DNA of 64,000 nt from Alphaproteobacteria bacterium (lineage in GTDB: Bacteria > Pseudomonadota > Alphaproteobacteria > Rhodospirillales > Rhodospirillaceae): assembly GCA_030604885.1 (NCBI GenBank), contig JAUVUZ010000019.1, forward strand, positions 1 through 64,000. Reading direction: 5' to 3'. Of this stretch, positions 1 to 8,886 are shown in pieces. Position numbers and translations under genes: made by a program. How positions within the stretch are numbered: position 1 is the stretch's first letter; each line of letters begins with the position of its first letter. Below the pieces are notes generated by a model. That model was not told where the DNA came from. It worked only from the letters and a program-made list of their open reading frames with translations, and did no database searches.

Positions 1-24
1 CCCCCCCCCCCCCCCCCCCCCCCC
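1..24. other. Poly-C run at the window edge
   Basis: The first 24 bases are all C. The next hundred bases are almost pure G and C, with repeated GCCGACGGCG-like units. On the minus strand a TonB-like reading frame changes here from Pro/Glu-rich to Gly/Arg-rich. A homopolymer this long next to degenerate sequence is more typical of a contig end or sequencing error than of biology, so the first ~100 bases should not be trusted. Confidence 0.6.
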
Positions 25-319
25 GTGCCCGCCCGCCGCCCCCGGGGGCCCGCCCCCCCACTAGGCCCACCCCGCCCCGGCGGGGGCCCCGCGCCGCCGA
101 CGCCGACGGCGGCGAGGCCGACGGCGGCTCGGGCGGCGGCGGCTCGGGCGCGGCGGGCGGCGGGGCGGTGGGGGCGAGCGCCAGTTCCACCGCGAACGCC
201 GGGGCGCCGGAGGAACTGGGCGCGTTCGCCGCCCAGCCGAGACCGGCGGCCAGCAGCGCCGCGTGACCCAACGCCGCGACTCCCAGGCTGCCGCCCCAGC
301 GGCGCGCGCCGTCGCTCAC
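1..319 (-). CDS. tonB: TonB-like energy transducer, N-terminal part (cut by window edge)
   Basis: The GTG start at 319 overlaps the exbD stop by four bases (GTGA). The visible start has a short basic segment, one hydrophobic stretch (about residues 12-31, rich in Ala/Leu/Gly), then a Pro/Ala/Glu-rich linker. This is the usual TonB layout of inner-membrane anchor plus periplasm-spanning Pro-rich arm. The C-terminal receptor-binding domain lies outside the window. Position after exbB-exbD in a siderophore operon supports the call: TonB would pass proton-motive energy to the receptor at 5459-7873. From about residue 65 the frame becomes Gly/Arg-rich and ends in the poly-C run, so that part is probably corrupted. 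Confidence 0.6.
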   Translation of the reverse strand, partial: MSDGARRWGGSLGVAALGHAALLAAGLGWAANAPSSSGAPAFAVELALAPTAPPPAAPEPPPPEPPSASPPSASAARGPRRGGVGLVGGRAPGGGGRARGGGGGGG

Positions 320-726
320 CGCCCGTCCTCCAGCGCCACCAGCGCCACCTTGAGGTATCCGGCGTCGCGCAGCGCGTCCATCACCGTCATCAGGCGGCCG
401 TACTCCACGCTGCGGTCGGCGCGCAGGAACACCCGCGTCTCGCGGTCGCCCCGGCTCGCGGCGTCGAGGGCGGCGCCGAGGGCGTCGAGGGCGGTGGGGG
501 CGTCGCCCACCAGCACGCCGTCGGCTTGCACCGAGACGGTGAGCGGCGCGTCGGGTTTCGGCTGGGGCTTGGCGGTGCTGGCGGGCAGGTCCACCGGCAC
601 GTCGACGGTGGCCAAGGGCGCCGCGACCATGAAGATGATCAGCAGCACCAGCATCACGTCGATGAACGGCGTGACGTTGATCTCGGACAGCTCGTCGTCG
701 TCGGTGGCGTCGCGCAAGGGACCCAT
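316..726 (-). CDS. exbD: ExbD, TonB-system proton channel subunit
   Basis: This 136-residue protein has a short acidic cytoplasmic N-terminus, a single membrane segment (about 20-41) and a periplasmic domain. The membrane segment carries the conserved Asp (D23, in FIDVMLVLL) that moves protons in ExbD/TolR proteins. With ExbB it forms the inner-membrane motor that energises TonB. It starts three bases after the exbB stop and overlaps tonB by four bases, so the three are co-translated. TolR is the main alternative, but the iron-uptake operon and the adjoining TonB-like start favour ExbD. Confidence 0.93.
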   Translation of the reverse strand: MGPLRDATDDDELSEINVTPFIDVMLVLLIIFMVAAPLATVDVPVDLPASTAKPQPKPDAPLTVSVQADGVLVGDAPTALDALGAALDAASRGDRETRVFLRADRSVEYGRLMTVMDALRDAGYLKVALVALEDGR

Positions 727-729
727 GGC

Positions 730-1377
730 TCACTCCGCCGCGTGGTTGAGGCGGTGCGGGCGCGCCTCGAGATCGCGGCTCAGGCGCGCCAGCGCCGCCG
801 CCGCCAGGTCGTCCAGCTCGGCGCGATAGGCGGCGAGGCCGCGTCCGAGCAGGTTGTAGAGCACCACCGCCGGAATCGCCGCCACCAGGCCGAGGGCGGT
901 GGCGAGCAGCGCCTCGGCGATGCCCGGCGCCACCACCGCGAGGTTGGTGGTGTGGGCGGCGGCGATGCCGATGAAGGCGTTCATGATTCCCCACACCGTG
1001 CCGAACAGGCCGACGAACGGCGCCACCGCGCCGACGCTGGCGAGCACGCCGACGCCCGCGCGCAACGCCCGCACCCGCCGCGCCGCCGCGCGCGCCATGC
1101 CGAGTTCGGCGCGGGCGAGGGCGCCGGGGCCGTCCTCGGCGGCGGCGATGGCGGGAATTTCCGCTTCCGCGCAGGTCACCGCGCGCCCGGCGAGCAGGGC
1201 GCGGGTGCGGCGCACCGCCGCGCGGATCGCGAGGCCCTTGGCCAGGGCGATGGTCCAGGTCGCCACCGAGGCGAGGAACAGGCCGATCATCACCGCCTGC
1301 ACCACCGCGTCGGCGTCGAGGAACATCCGCCAGGGCGAGAGGGCCGCGAGCTCGGGAACCGGGATCATGCCGTTCAT
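730..1377 (-). CDS. exbB: ExbB, MotA/TolQ/ExbB-family proton channel subunit
   Basis: 215 residues. A first membrane helix (about 22-45) is followed by a cytoplasmic loop and two long C-terminal helices. The stretch from [19 protein letters not shown] onward is the family's hallmark second-helix region. It forms the pentameric channel around ExbD that powers TonB. The ATG at 1377 was chosen because it overlaps the stop of the upstream DUF2218 gene (ATGA) and gives normal length; the longer open frame upstream is Arg-rich read-through. DUF2218 beside exbB is in keeping with an iron-uptake role. Confidence 0.93.
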   Translation of the reverse strand: MNGMIPVPELAALSPWRMFLDADAVVQAVMIGLFLASVATWTIALAKGLAIRAAVRRTRALLAGRAVTCAEAEIPAIAAAEDGPGALARAELGMARAAARRVRALRAGVGVLASVGAVAPFVGLFGTVWGIMNAFIGIAAAHTTNLAVVAPGIAEALLATALGLVAAIPAVVLYNLLGRGLAAYRAELDDLAAAALARLSRDLEARPHRLNHAAE

Positions 1378-1661
1378 GCCCCGCGCTCCCACACCACCGC
1401 CACCGGGGTGCGCCAGAGGAAGCGTTCGAGGTGGCCGCCGACGATCCCCTCGATGCGGCGCAGCTCGTCCTCGCTGGCGGCCTCGCAGGTGAGGTCGAGG
1501 CCGTCGTCGTCGGCGGCGAGCCGGCATTCCCCGGCGGGGAAGGCGGCGCGGCCGCGCGCCTCCTCGTGCTCCACCGGAATCTTGTGGGCGAAGTGCTTGC
1601 ACAACTGGCCGAGAACGCGGCGGCCGAGCGGCGTGGCGACGCGGGCGTGGGTGCGGAACAT
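1374..1661 (-). CDS. DUF2218-family small protein (canonical type)
   Basis: A 95-residue soluble protein that matches my recollection of the DUF2218 family: the start MFRTHA, an LCKHFAHK motif near residues 20-27, and a C-terminal [13 protein letters not shown] segment. The conserved Cys21, His23 and His26 could bind metal, but no function is established that I know of. The family is often found among iron-siderophore genes of proteobacteria. Here it lies between the ABC ATPase gene (12-base gap) and exbB (ATGA overlap), so it belongs to the uptake operon. A second, divergent copy lies at 9433-9720. Confidence 0.8.
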   Translation of the reverse strand: MFRTHARVATPLGRRVLGQLCKHFAHKIPVEHEEARGRAAFPAGECRLAADDDGLDLTCEAASEDELRRIEGIVGGHLERFLWRTPVAVVWERGA

Positions 1662-1673
1662 CCGAACCTCCTT

Positions 1674-2444
1674 TCAGGAAGGGCCGAGCGCGCGGTCGGC
1701 GATGACCACGCGATGGCCTCGGGAACAGGTCTCCACCCGCGCCGCCACGCCATAGGCGGCGGCGAGGATGTCGGGGGTGAGGGCGTCGGCGGCCAGCACG
1801 CGGCCGTCCTTCAGCACCGCGACGCGGTCGGCGAAGCGGAGCGCGAGGTTGATGTCGTGGATCGCCACCAGGGCGACGGCGCCGTCCCGCCGCGCCGCGT
1901 CGCGCACCGCCTCCAGCACGAACAGCTGCCAGCGCAGGTCGAGGGCGCTGGTCGGCTCGTCCAGCAGCATCAGCCGGGGCGCGCGGGCGAGCACCTGGGC
2001 GAGGGCGACGAGCTGGCGCTGCCCGCCCGAGAGGGTGTCGAGCCGCCGCAGCGCCAGCCCGGCGAGGCCGAGGGTGGCGAAGGTGGCCTCGATGCGGGCC
2101 TCGCGGGTGCGGCGCGGCAGCTCCGGCAGGGTGGCGCGCAGGGCGCCCTCCACCGCCTCGTAGGCCACCAGCGAGCTGGCGTCGGGCAGGCTCTGGGGCA
2201 GGTAGCCCACCGCCCGGGCGCGCGCGGCGGGGGCGAGGGCGAGCAGCGGCGCGTCGTCGAGGGTGGCGTCGCCCTCGGCGCGCATCGCCCCGGCGAGGCT
2301 CTTGAGCAGGGTGGACTTGCCCGCGCCGTTGGCCCCCAGCAGCGCCACCACCTCGCCCGGCGCGATACCGGGCAGGGCGAGGCGGTCGAGCACCGCGCGG
2401 CGGCCGTAGGCGGCGGAGAGCGATGCGATGCGGAGGCCGGTCAT
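1674..2444 (-). CDS. Iron-siderophore ABC transporter ATP-binding protein (FecE/FepC type)
   Basis: 256 residues with the full ABC ATPase set: Walker [10 protein letters not shown] (about 37-45), signature LSGGQRQL, Walker [12 protein letters not shown], and the switch His in [11 protein letters not shown]. It would sit on the cytoplasmic face and drive the permease at 2441-3490. The start ATG overlaps the permease stop (ATGA). Family and context (binding protein, FecCD permease, TonB receptor) point to ferric siderophore import. Vitamin B12 or haem are less likely because an esterase and FecIR lie in the same operon. Confidence 0.93.
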   Translation of the reverse strand: MTGLRIASLSAAYGRRAVLDRLALPGIAPGEVVALLGANGAGKSTLLKSLAGAMRAEGDATLDDAPLLALAPAARARAVGYLPQSLPDASSLVAYEAVEGALRATLPELPRRTREARIEATFATLGLAGLALRRLDTLSGGQRQLVALAQVLARAPRLMLLDEPTSALDLRWQLFVLEAVRDAARRDGAVALVAIHDINLALRFADRVAVLKDGRVLAADALTPDILAAAYGVAARVETCSRGHRVVIADRALGPS

Positions 2445-3490
2445 CGGCGCCTCCCCTGCGCCAGCAGCAGGCCGACGAACATCGGAATGCCGACGATGGC
2501 GGTGACGATGCCCACCGGCAGCAGGGTGCCGGGGGCGAGGGTCTTGCTGGCGAGGGAGGCGAGGGAGAGCATCAGCGCCCCCGCCAGGGCCGAGCCGGGC
2601 AGCAGGAAGCGGTGGTCCTCGCCCAGCAGCATCCGCGCCACGTGGGGCGCCACCAGGCCGACGAAGCCGATGGTGCCGACGAACGCCACCGCCACCGCCG
2701 CCAGCACGCTTACCCGCCCGAGCACCGCGAGGCGCAGCCCCTCGACGCCGATGCCGAGGGCGCGGGCGTGGTGTTCGCCCGCGCGCAGGGCGGTCATCGC
2801 CCAGGCGCGGCGCAGCGCCAGCGGCAGGCAGAGGCCGAGGGCGGCGGCGACGAGGCCGACGTGCGCCCAGGTGGCGCGGGCGAGGCTGCCCATGCTCCAG
2901 AACACGATCTGCTGCACCGCGTCGGCGCTCGCCATGTATTGCACCAGCCACATCAGCGCGTTGGCGGCGAAGCCGAGGGCGACGCCGAACAGCACCACGG
3001 TCTGCGTCCCCGCCCCCTGGCGCGCCGAGAGGCCCTGCACCAGAAGGGTCGCCGCCATGGCGAAGACGAACGCCGCGAGCGGCAGGGTCCAGGCGCCGCC
3101 GACGCCCGGCACCGCGAACCCCCAGACGATCGCCAGCGACGCGCCGAGGGCGGCGGCGTGGGCGACGCCCAGGGTGAACGGGCTGGCGAGCGGGTTGGCG
3201 AGGGCGGTCTGCATCTCCGCCCCGGCGAGGCCGAGGGCGCCGCCCACCGCCAGCGCCATGCAGGCGGCGGGCAGGCGGATGTCCCACACCACCACCCGCG
3301 CGGCGCGGCCGAGGCTTTCGGGCGCCACCAGCCCGGTCAGCACCTCCGCCAGCGGCAGGCCCGCCGCGCCGGTGGCGAGGTCGGCGACGAACGCGGCGAG
3401 GGTGGCCGCCGCCAGCGCCGCCAGCAGCAGGGTGCGGCGGCCGACGATGCGCGCATACTGCGCCGCGAGCGAGGCTTCGGCGATGCTCAT
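2441..3490 (-). CDS. Iron-siderophore ABC transporter permease (FecCD family)
   Basis: A 349-residue polytopic protein with about nine to ten hydrophobic helices. FecCD/BtuC landmarks are present: [26 protein letters not shown] in the first third, and [27 protein letters not shown] near residue 250-275, the ATPase-coupling region. It forms a homodimer that moves the siderophore complex across the inner membrane. Only one permease gene is present, as in BtuC-type homodimeric systems. The ATG at 3490 overlaps the binding-protein stop by four bases and gives the usual N-terminus. Confidence 0.93.
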   Translation of the reverse strand: MSIAEASLAAQYARIVGRRTLLLAALAAATLAAFVADLATGAAGLPLAEVLTGLVAPESLGRAARVVVWDIRLPAACMALAVGGALGLAGAEMQTALANPLASPFTLGVAHAAALGASLAIVWGFAVPGVGGAWTLPLAAFVFAMAATLLVQGLSARQGAGTQTVVLFGVALGFAANALMWLVQYMASADAVQQIVFWSMGSLARATWAHVGLVAAALGLCLPLALRRAWAMTALRAGEHHARALGIGVEGLRLAVLGRVSVLAAVAVAFVGTIGFVGLVAPHVARMLLGEDHRFLLPGSALAGALMLSLASLASKTLAPGTLLPVGIVTAIVGIPMFVGLLLAQGRRR

Positions 3491-4593
3491 GGGCCGGTCC
3501 AATACGCGCCCTCGGCGACGAACGGCTGGAAGCGCGCCGAGAACGCGGCGAGGGTGGCCGCCGGGTCGAGATCGGCGAAGGCGGCGGGGTGGAAGAGTTT
3601 CGCCATCGCCTGCACCGCCACCACGTTGAACGGCGAGTGGAAGAAATGGTGCCAGAGGGCGAAGGCACGGCCGCCGCGCACCGCGTCGAGATCGGCGATG
3701 CCGGGGCGGGCGAGGGCGGCGGCGAGGCTGGCGCGCGCCGCCGCCGCCGAGACCCCCGGCCCCGCCTGAATGCGCGCCGCCTGGGTCTGCGCGGTGAAGG
3801 GGTTGCCGATGGCGGTGGCGAGGTAGACGTCGGGCTGGCGGGTGAGCAGGGTTTCGAGGCTGACGAGGCCGGTGTTGCCGGGGATCAGCCCGGTGCCGAG
3901 GTTGCGGCCGCCCGCGCGTTCGATCAGGTCGCCGATCACCGTGCGGCCCACCGTGGCGCAGCAGTCGGCCTGGAGGCCGACGCGATTCTCCAGGAACACT
4001 AGCGGCCGGTCGGGCGTGGCGGCGACGCGCCGGTCCACCTCCGCCAGGGCGGCGGCGTAGGCGTCGGCGAAGGCGGCGGCGCGGGCCGGGTCGCCCGCCA
4101 CGTCGCCGAGCAGGCGGATGCTCCTCGGGGTGTTGACCAGCGGGTCCTTGAAGAAGTCGACGAACACCACCGGGATGCCCGCGGCTTCGAGCCGCGCGAG
4201 GGTGGCGGAGGCCTGCGGCCCCGGGCCGTGCCCGGCGAGGCCGAAGATCGCCACGTCGGGCCTGAGGGCGATCGCCGCCTCGGCGTCGAAGGTGTCGCCC
4301 GAGGCCTTGCCCACCGGCGGCACCGCGTCGAGGCCGGGGAAGTGCTGGCGCCACAGCGCCCACCCGGCCGGGTCCAGCAGCGGGTATTCGCCCATCATGC
4401 CGACCACGCCCCGGGTCGGGTCGCCCGAGCGGGCGACGCCGAGGGCGATCAGCATCCGCCCCTCGCCGAGGACGATGCGCTCCACCCGGTCCGGCACCGT
4501 CACGGCGCGCCCGGCGAGGTCCACCACCTCGCGGGCGGCGGCGGAGGCGAGCGGCAGCAGCAGGGCGAGGGCGAACAGCAGCGGACGGATCAT
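3487..4593 (-). CDS. Periplasmic iron-siderophore binding protein (ABC substrate-binding)
   Basis: 368 residues. A signal peptide (about 1-20: MIRPLLFALALLLPLASAAA) precedes the mature domain starting REVVDLAGRAVTVPDRVERIV, the typical beginning of PF01497 siderophore/B12-binding proteins. The two lobes are joined by a long helix. It captures the ferric complex in the periplasm and hands it to the FecCD permease. An unusual LQADCCATVGRTV stretch near the middle holds two adjacent cysteines. The gene overlaps its neighbours by four bases on each side. The ligand cannot be told from sequence. Confidence 0.92.
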   Translation of the reverse strand: MIRPLLFALALLLPLASAAAREVVDLAGRAVTVPDRVERIVLGEGRMLIALGVARSGDPTRGVVGMMGEYPLLDPAGWALWRQHFPGLDAVPPVGKASGDTFDAEAAIALRPDVAIFGLAGHGPGPQASATLARLEAAGIPVVFVDFFKDPLVNTPRSIRLLGDVAGDPARAAAFADAYAAALAEVDRRVAATPDRPLVFLENRVGLQADCCATVGRTVIGDLIERAGGRNLGTGLIPGNTGLVSLETLLTRQPDVYLATAIGNPFTAQTQAARIQAGPGVSAAAARASLAAALARPGIADLDAVRGGRAFALWHHFFHSPFNVVAVQAMAKLFHPAAFADLDPAATLAAFSARFQPFVAEGAYWTGP

Positions 4594-5459
4594 CGGGACG
4601 GACTCCGGAACACGAAGGAGGCGACGCGCGCGGCGCGCGCGGCGGCGGCGGGAACCGTCGAGCCGTGGGTCTCGCCCGCGAACTCGGCGGTGAAGGTGGG
4701 CACGCCCGCGTCGGCGAGGCGGGCGGCGAAGGCGCGGGCGTTGTCCACCATCCGCCGCTCGGCGAGCTTTTCGGCGTGGCCGGGGCGGTCGGTGAGGGGG
4801 TCGTCGGCCTGGTCGTATTCGGCGACGGTGACGAGCACGGCGGGCTTGGCGCGGGCGATGGCGGCGAGATCGGCGCCCAGCGTCGCCTCGCGGTTCCACC
4901 ACAGCGACGGGCTGGCGGCGGCGTAAAGGGCGTAGTCCCCCGGGTGGGCGGTGGCGGCCCACAGCGCGAACAGGCCGCCGTAGGAATGGCCGAACAGCGC
5001 CTGGCGCTTCGGGTCGAGGGGCGCGACGCGGTTCACCGTCGGCTTCACCGCGGTTTCGAGAAAGGCGCGGAACGCCTCCGCCCCGCCCTCGGCGGCGTTG
5101 GCGCCGCCCGGGGGCGTGAAGTCCCGCGCGCGGCGGTCGCGGGCGTCCTTCGCCGCCTCGATCCCCACCACTACCATCGGCCGCACGCCGGTGGCCTCCG
5201 GGTTGCGGCTCTGGCTGCGCACCAGATCGGCGAGGGTGAGGAAGGTGCGGTCGGCGTCGAGGGCGAGAATCGCGGGCCAGCCCTCGGCGGGCGGCTCGCC
5301 CGGCGGACGCCACACCAGCACGCGGTAATCCTCCCCCTCGGCGATGGGGAGCAGGAACTCGAAAGCGCCCGGCAGGGAGACCGGGCGCGTCGCGTCGGCC
5401 GCCGCCGGGGAAATCCCCGGGGCGAGCGCGAGCAGGAGGGTGAGCAGGGGTCTGTGCAT
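4590..5459 (-). CDS. Putative siderophore esterase (alpha/beta hydrolase, IroE/PF00756-like)
   Basis: 289 residues with a cleavable signal peptide (about 1-21), so it is probably periplasmic. The nucleophile elbow GHSYGGL (Ser159), a late Asp in an AEYDQADDP segment and a C-terminal His in GETHGS give a plausible catalytic triad. Esterases of this family (IroE, Fes and BesA relatives) hydrolyse ester siderophores such as enterobactin and release iron. The gene is wedged between receptor (TGATG overlap) and binding protein (ATGA overlap), which strongly supports that role and hints at a tri-catecholate-type ligand. S-formylglutathione hydrolase-like activity is a weaker alternative. Confidence 0.78.
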   Translation of the reverse strand: MHRPLLTLLLALAPGISPAAADATRPVSLPGAFEFLLPIAEGEDYRVLVWRPPGEPPAEGWPAILALDADRTFLTLADLVRSQSRNPEATGVRPMVVVGIEAAKDARDRRARDFTPPGGANAAEGGAEAFRAFLETAVKPTVNRVAPLDPKRQALFGHSYGGLFALWAATAHPGDYALYAAASPSLWWNREATLGADLAAIARAKPAVLVTVAEYDQADDPLTDRPGHAEKLAERRMVDNARAFAARLADAGVPTFTAEFAGETHGSTVPAAAARAARVASFVFRSPSR

Positions 5460-7873
5460 CAGAACTTCGCCGTGATCTTGAAGGTCGCGTTGAAGGGTTC
5501 GCCGTAGTAGGCGAAGGTGCTGCCGGTGCCGTTTCCGGCGCGGGCGTAATAGGTTTTGTCGAACAGGTTGGCGAGGGTCAGGGTGGCGCTCACCGACTCG
5601 GTGAAGGCGTAGCCCACCTGGGCGTCGAACACCGCGTAGGCGTCCTGGGTCCAGCGGGTTCCGGCGGTGGCGCCGCTGGTGCTCTCGGTGTAGTAGTCCG
5701 ACACCGCGCGCATGCCGCCCGCCACCCACAGGTCCTTCAGCTCGCCTTCGTCGAAGCTGTAGCGGGCGCGCAGGTTGAGGGTGTGCTTGGGCGTCCAGGT
5801 GCTGAACACGCTGGTGGCGTTGGCGGCGGCGACGCGGGTGTCCGAATAGGCGTAGGCGTAGCCCGCGAACAGCTCGAGGTTTTCGGTGACGCTGCCGCTC
5901 ACCTCGGCCTCCACGCCCTTGACCACCACCTTGCCCGCCGAGATCGAGCGGGTGGTGTTGAGCGGGTCGGCCATGGCGCGGTTGGTGTCCACCAGGCGGT
6001 AGACGCCCAACTGGGCGTTCAGCCGGTCGCCGAAGAACCCGCCCTTGACGCCCACCTCCACCTGGCGGCTTTCGCGCGGGTCGATGACGTTGCCGGCGGC
6101 GTCGAGGTTGGTCTGCGGCTGGAACGCCTCGGAATAGCTGACGTAGGTGGAAATCTCGTCGGTGAGGTCGACCACCGCGCCGACGAACGGCACGAAGATC
6201 CCGTCCTCCGACTTCGAGTCGGTGACGCGGGTGACGTTGTTGGCGTTGTCGAGGTCGTAGCCCAGCAGGCGGCCGCCCGCGATCAGGGTGAGCGGTTCGA
6301 GCGGCTTGATCCGCGCCTCGCCGTAGAGCGCCCGCTGCTCCAGGGTGGTGTCGCTGTCGGAGGTCTGGGCGATGGTGGGTTCGGCCACCGAGGTGGCGGT
6401 GGCGAGAGTCTGGGTGCCGAGATTCGCGCTCCCGGCGGTCAGGCCCGAGTTGGTGTAGCGGTGGTCGACGCCGACGGTGAACACGTGGGTGAGGCCCCAG
6501 GCCTCCACCGGCTGGGTGAGGTGCACGTCGGAGGCGATGCCCTGCTCGTCCCAGTGGCGCTCGATGGCGTTCATGGTGAAGGTGCCGGTGGACGGGTTCA
6601 CCGCGCCGTTGGAGAGGCCGTACTTGAAGTCGGTCTCGCGGTTGGTCAGGCGGGTGGCGGCCTTGATCTCGCCGCCGGACTCGAGGCGGTGCTGGAGTTC
6701 GATCAGCCCCTGGCTGTCGGTGCTGTCGAAGCGGTTCCAGTCGGGGCTGATGGTGGTGGAGCGGGAGACGTCGAGGAAGCGGCCGTTGGAATAGGCGGGC
6801 AGCCCGGCGTTGGGCGACTTGTCCTTTTCGTCGTGGGAGAGGGCGATGGAGAGGGTGGTGGCGGGCGTCAGGTCCACCTCCACCGTGCCGTAGACCATCT
6901 TGGAGTTGGACTCGACGCCCTTGACCCAGCTTTCCCGGTCGTCGACGGCGGCGACGAGGCGGCCGCGCACGGTCTTCTCCGGGTTGAGGGCGGAGGTCAC
7001 GTCCATCTCGCCGCGCACGCTGCTCCACGAGCCGACGCTGGCGCTGACGCTGCCGCCCGGCTCGGCCAGCGCCCGCTTGCGCGCGAGGTTGACGGTGCCG
7101 CCCGGCTCGCCCGAGCCGCCCACCAGGCCCGAGGGGCCGCGCAGCACCTCGACGCGGTCGAACATGAACATGTCGGGCTGGGTGCCGTAGGCGCTCGAAA
7201 TCGTCGAGGGCAGGCCGTCGATATAGAAGGTGTCCAGCTCGAAGCCGCGCATGAAGATCGCGCCGCGCCCCGGGTCGGTGGGCAGCAGGGTGACGCCGGT
7301 GGCGGTCTGCATCGCCTCCTCCAGGCGGGCGAAGTTCTCCTCCTCGATCCGCGCGTGGGGGATCACCGACACCTGCTGCGGGATCTCCTTGAGCGGCACC
7401 GCCGCCTTCTGGCCGACGCTGGCGCGCCGCGCGGTGTAGCTGCGGCTGCCCTCGGTGGCGTCCGGGTCCGGCGAGGCGGCGGCCGACTGGCCCTGCACCG
7501 ACACCGCGCCCAGCTGCATCGCGCCGCCCGCGTCCAGGCGCTCCACCACCACGCTGCGGTCGGCGGTGCGCCGCCAGATCAGGCCGGTGCCGTCGAGCAG
7601 GCGGTCGAGCGCGACCTCCGGCGACACCGCGCCGGAGACCGCCGGGGCGCCGCGCCCCGCCACCAGCGCCGGGTCCACCGCCACCTGCCAGCCCGACTGG
7701 CGGCCGAAGGCGAGCAGCGCGTCGCCCAGGGGCTGCGCCGCGATCGCGAAGCCGCCCGCTTGCGCCTGCGCCGCCGGGGCGGCCTGGGCGAGGGCGACGG
7801 TGGGCGCGAGGCCGCCGATCAGGGCCGCAACCCCGGCAAGCAGCCAGGAGCGGCGGTCGCGTGGAAAGGTCAT
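5459..7873 (-). CDS. TonB-dependent siderophore receptor with signalling (STN) domain
   Basis: 804 residues. Order: signal peptide (about 1-29), STN signalling domain (about 42-112, FAIAAQPLGDALLAFGRQSG onward), a link that should hold the TonB box, plug domain (about 150-270, with PQQVSVIPHARIEEENF and RGFELDTFYIDG), then a 22-strand barrel ending in the terminal Phe (KITAKF). An STN domain means the receptor also signals through FecR/FecI, whose genes lie just upstream. It imports ferric siderophore across the outer membrane. The ATG at 7873 is followed directly by the signal peptide; the upstream 95 bases carry candidate control sites. Confidence 0.95.
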   Translation of the reverse strand: MTFPRDRRSWLLAGVAALIGGLAPTVALAQAAPAAQAQAGGFAIAAQPLGDALLAFGRQSGWQVAVDPALVAGRGAPAVSGAVSPEVALDRLLDGTGLIWRRTADRSVVVERLDAGGAMQLGAVSVQGQSAAASPDPDATEGSRSYTARRASVGQKAAVPLKEIPQQVSVIPHARIEEENFARLEEAMQTATGVTLLPTDPGRGAIFMRGFELDTFYIDGLPSTISSAYGTQPDMFMFDRVEVLRGPSGLVGGSGEPGGTVNLARKRALAEPGGSVSASVGSWSSVRGEMDVTSALNPEKTVRGRLVAAVDDRESWVKGVESNSKMVYGTVEVDLTPATTLSIALSHDEKDKSPNAGLPAYSNGRFLDVSRSTTISPDWNRFDSTDSQGLIELQHRLESGGEIKAATRLTNRETDFKYGLSNGAVNPSTGTFTMNAIERHWDEQGIASDVHLTQPVEAWGLTHVFTVGVDHRYTNSGLTAGSANLGTQTLATATSVAEPTIAQTSDSDTTLEQRALYGEARIKPLEPLTLIAGGRLLGYDLDNANNVTRVTDSKSEDGIFVPFVGAVVDLTDEISTYVSYSEAFQPQTNLDAAGNVIDPRESRQVEVGVKGGFFGDRLNAQLGVYRLVDTNRAMADPLNTTRSISAGKVVVKGVEAEVSGSVTENLELFAGYAYAYSDTRVAAANATSVFSTWTPKHTLNLRARYSFDEGELKDLWVAGGMRAVSDYYTESTSGATAGTRWTQDAYAVFDAQVGYAFTESVSATLTLANLFDKTYYARAGNGTGSTFAYYGEPFNATFKITAKF

Positions 7874-7901
7874 TCTGTATCCCCCGTGTGATCTTCGAAA
7901 A

Positions 7902-7916
7902 TGCGAAGCATTCGCA
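7902..7916. promoter_or_regulatory. Fur/Irr-like operator dyad upstream of the receptor gene
   Basis: A perfect 6-3-6 inverted repeat, TGCGAA-GCA-TTCGCA, 29 bases before the receptor start. Its layout resembles the TGCAAAT-N-ATTTGCA form I recall for alphaproteobacterial Fur/Irr boxes. A very similar site lies at 9829-9843 before the first gene of the locus. It would overlap the start of the receptor transcript and is inferred to give iron-dependent repression. Confidence 0.5.
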
Positions 7917-7928
7917 GTTCGCGCGGAG

Positions 7929-7955
7929 TAGACGGACGGGGGCGGGGAATTTCTC
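7929..7955 (-). promoter_or_regulatory. Candidate FecI-type ECF promoter of the receptor gene
   Basis: On the minus strand GAGAAATT (7955-7948) is followed 13 bases later by CGTCTA (7934-7929). A GAAAT-like -35 and CGTC-like -10 are usual for ECF sigma factors. The spacing is a little short, so this is only a candidate. Its place directly upstream of the dyad and the receptor start fits control by the neighbouring FecI-like factor. Confidence 0.35.
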
Positions 7956-7968
7956 ATCGGTTCGGCAA

Positions 7969-8886
7969 TTATTTTTCCGTGGCGCGGACGCGCCAGACGT
8001 TGCCGACGACGCGTTCGGGCGTGCGTCGCTGCGGCGCGAACAGGGTGGACAGCGCCCGCCCGGGGTCGGAGAGGTCGAACACGCCGGTGACGCGGCGGCC
8101 GCGCAAATCGTCGCCGACGAGGTAGAGGCCGCCGTGGCGGCGGGCCACCGCGTCCAGCACCTCGCCCAGCGGCGCGTCGGTCACCGCCAGGCGGTCGGCG
8201 CGCCACAGCGCCACGTCGGCCGGGTCGACGGCGGCGACGCGGCGGGCGCCCGCGCCGATTTCCAGCCGTTCGCCGCCCCGCAGCGCGGTGGCGATGCCGT
8301 CCGCCTCCACCGTCACCGCGCCGTGGGCCACCGCCACGGTGGTGCGGCCGTCGCCCCGGGTGACCGCGAAGCCGGTGCCGCGCACCGTCACCGTCACCGC
8401 GCCCGCGGCGACGGTGAACGGCCGCGCCGCATCCGGCGTCACCTCGAAGTAGGCGGCGCCGCGCAGCAGCTCGACCCGCCGCGCGTCGGCGCCGAGTCGG
8501 GCGGCGACCGCCGAGTCTCCGGCGAGGGCGACGGTGGAGCCGTCGGCGAGGCTTAAGCTGCGGCCGGGGCCGGAGGGCGTCACCGCGTCCGCCGCCAGGC
8601 GCACCCGCGCCTCGGGCACCGCGAGAGCGAGGGCGAGGCAGGCCGCCAGCGCCGCGCCGAGGCGGCGGACGCGGTTGCGGTTGGCGGGCCGGGGCAGGGG
8701 GCGGTCGAGGGCGTCCCCCGCGGCGATCCAGGCACGCTCGGCGAGCGCCCAGGCGCGGCGGTGGTCCGGGTGGGCGGCGATCCAGGCGTCGGCCGCCGAT
8801 TGTCGGGCCGGGTCGTCGGGCGCGGCACGCAGGTCCAGCATGCGGTCGGCGGCCTCGGTCAGCAGGCGGGCGGGTGGCGCGGTCAT
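7969..8886 (-). CDS. fecR: FecR-family anti-sigma/signal transducer
   Basis: 305 residues. The cytoplasmic N-terminus contains the Trp-rich DUF4880-type segment (AADAWIAAHPDHRRAWALAERAW, about 28-51) that binds the sigma factor. One membrane helix follows (about 74-91), then the periplasmic FecR domain (about 105-200) and a C-terminal domain that would contact the receptor's STN domain. It senses a loaded receptor and activates FecI. The ATG overlaps the sigma-factor stop (ATGA); after the TAA stop there are 95 bases to the receptor gene, where regulation is re-set. Confidence 0.92.
   Translation of the reverse strand: MTAPPARLLTEAADRMLDLRAAPDDPARQSAADAWIAAHPDHRRAWALAERAWIAAGDALDRPLPRPANRNRVRRLGAALAACLALALAVPEARVRLAADAVTPSGPGRSLSLADGSTVALAGDSAVAARLGADARRVELLRGAAYFEVTPDAARPFTVAAGAVTVTVRGTGFAVTRGDGRTTVAVAHGAVTVEADGIATALRGGERLEIGAGARRVAAVDPADVALWRADRLAVTDAPLGEVLDAVARRHGGLYLVGDDLRGRRVTGVFDLSDPGRALSTLFAPQRRTPERVVGNVWRVRATEK

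Noticed and set aside
25-3769. Very long plus-strand open frames opposite the iron-uptake genes
   Set aside because: They are antisense shadows caused by high GC, rich in Arg/Ala/Gly/His and with no family features, while the minus strand encodes recognised proteins end to end.
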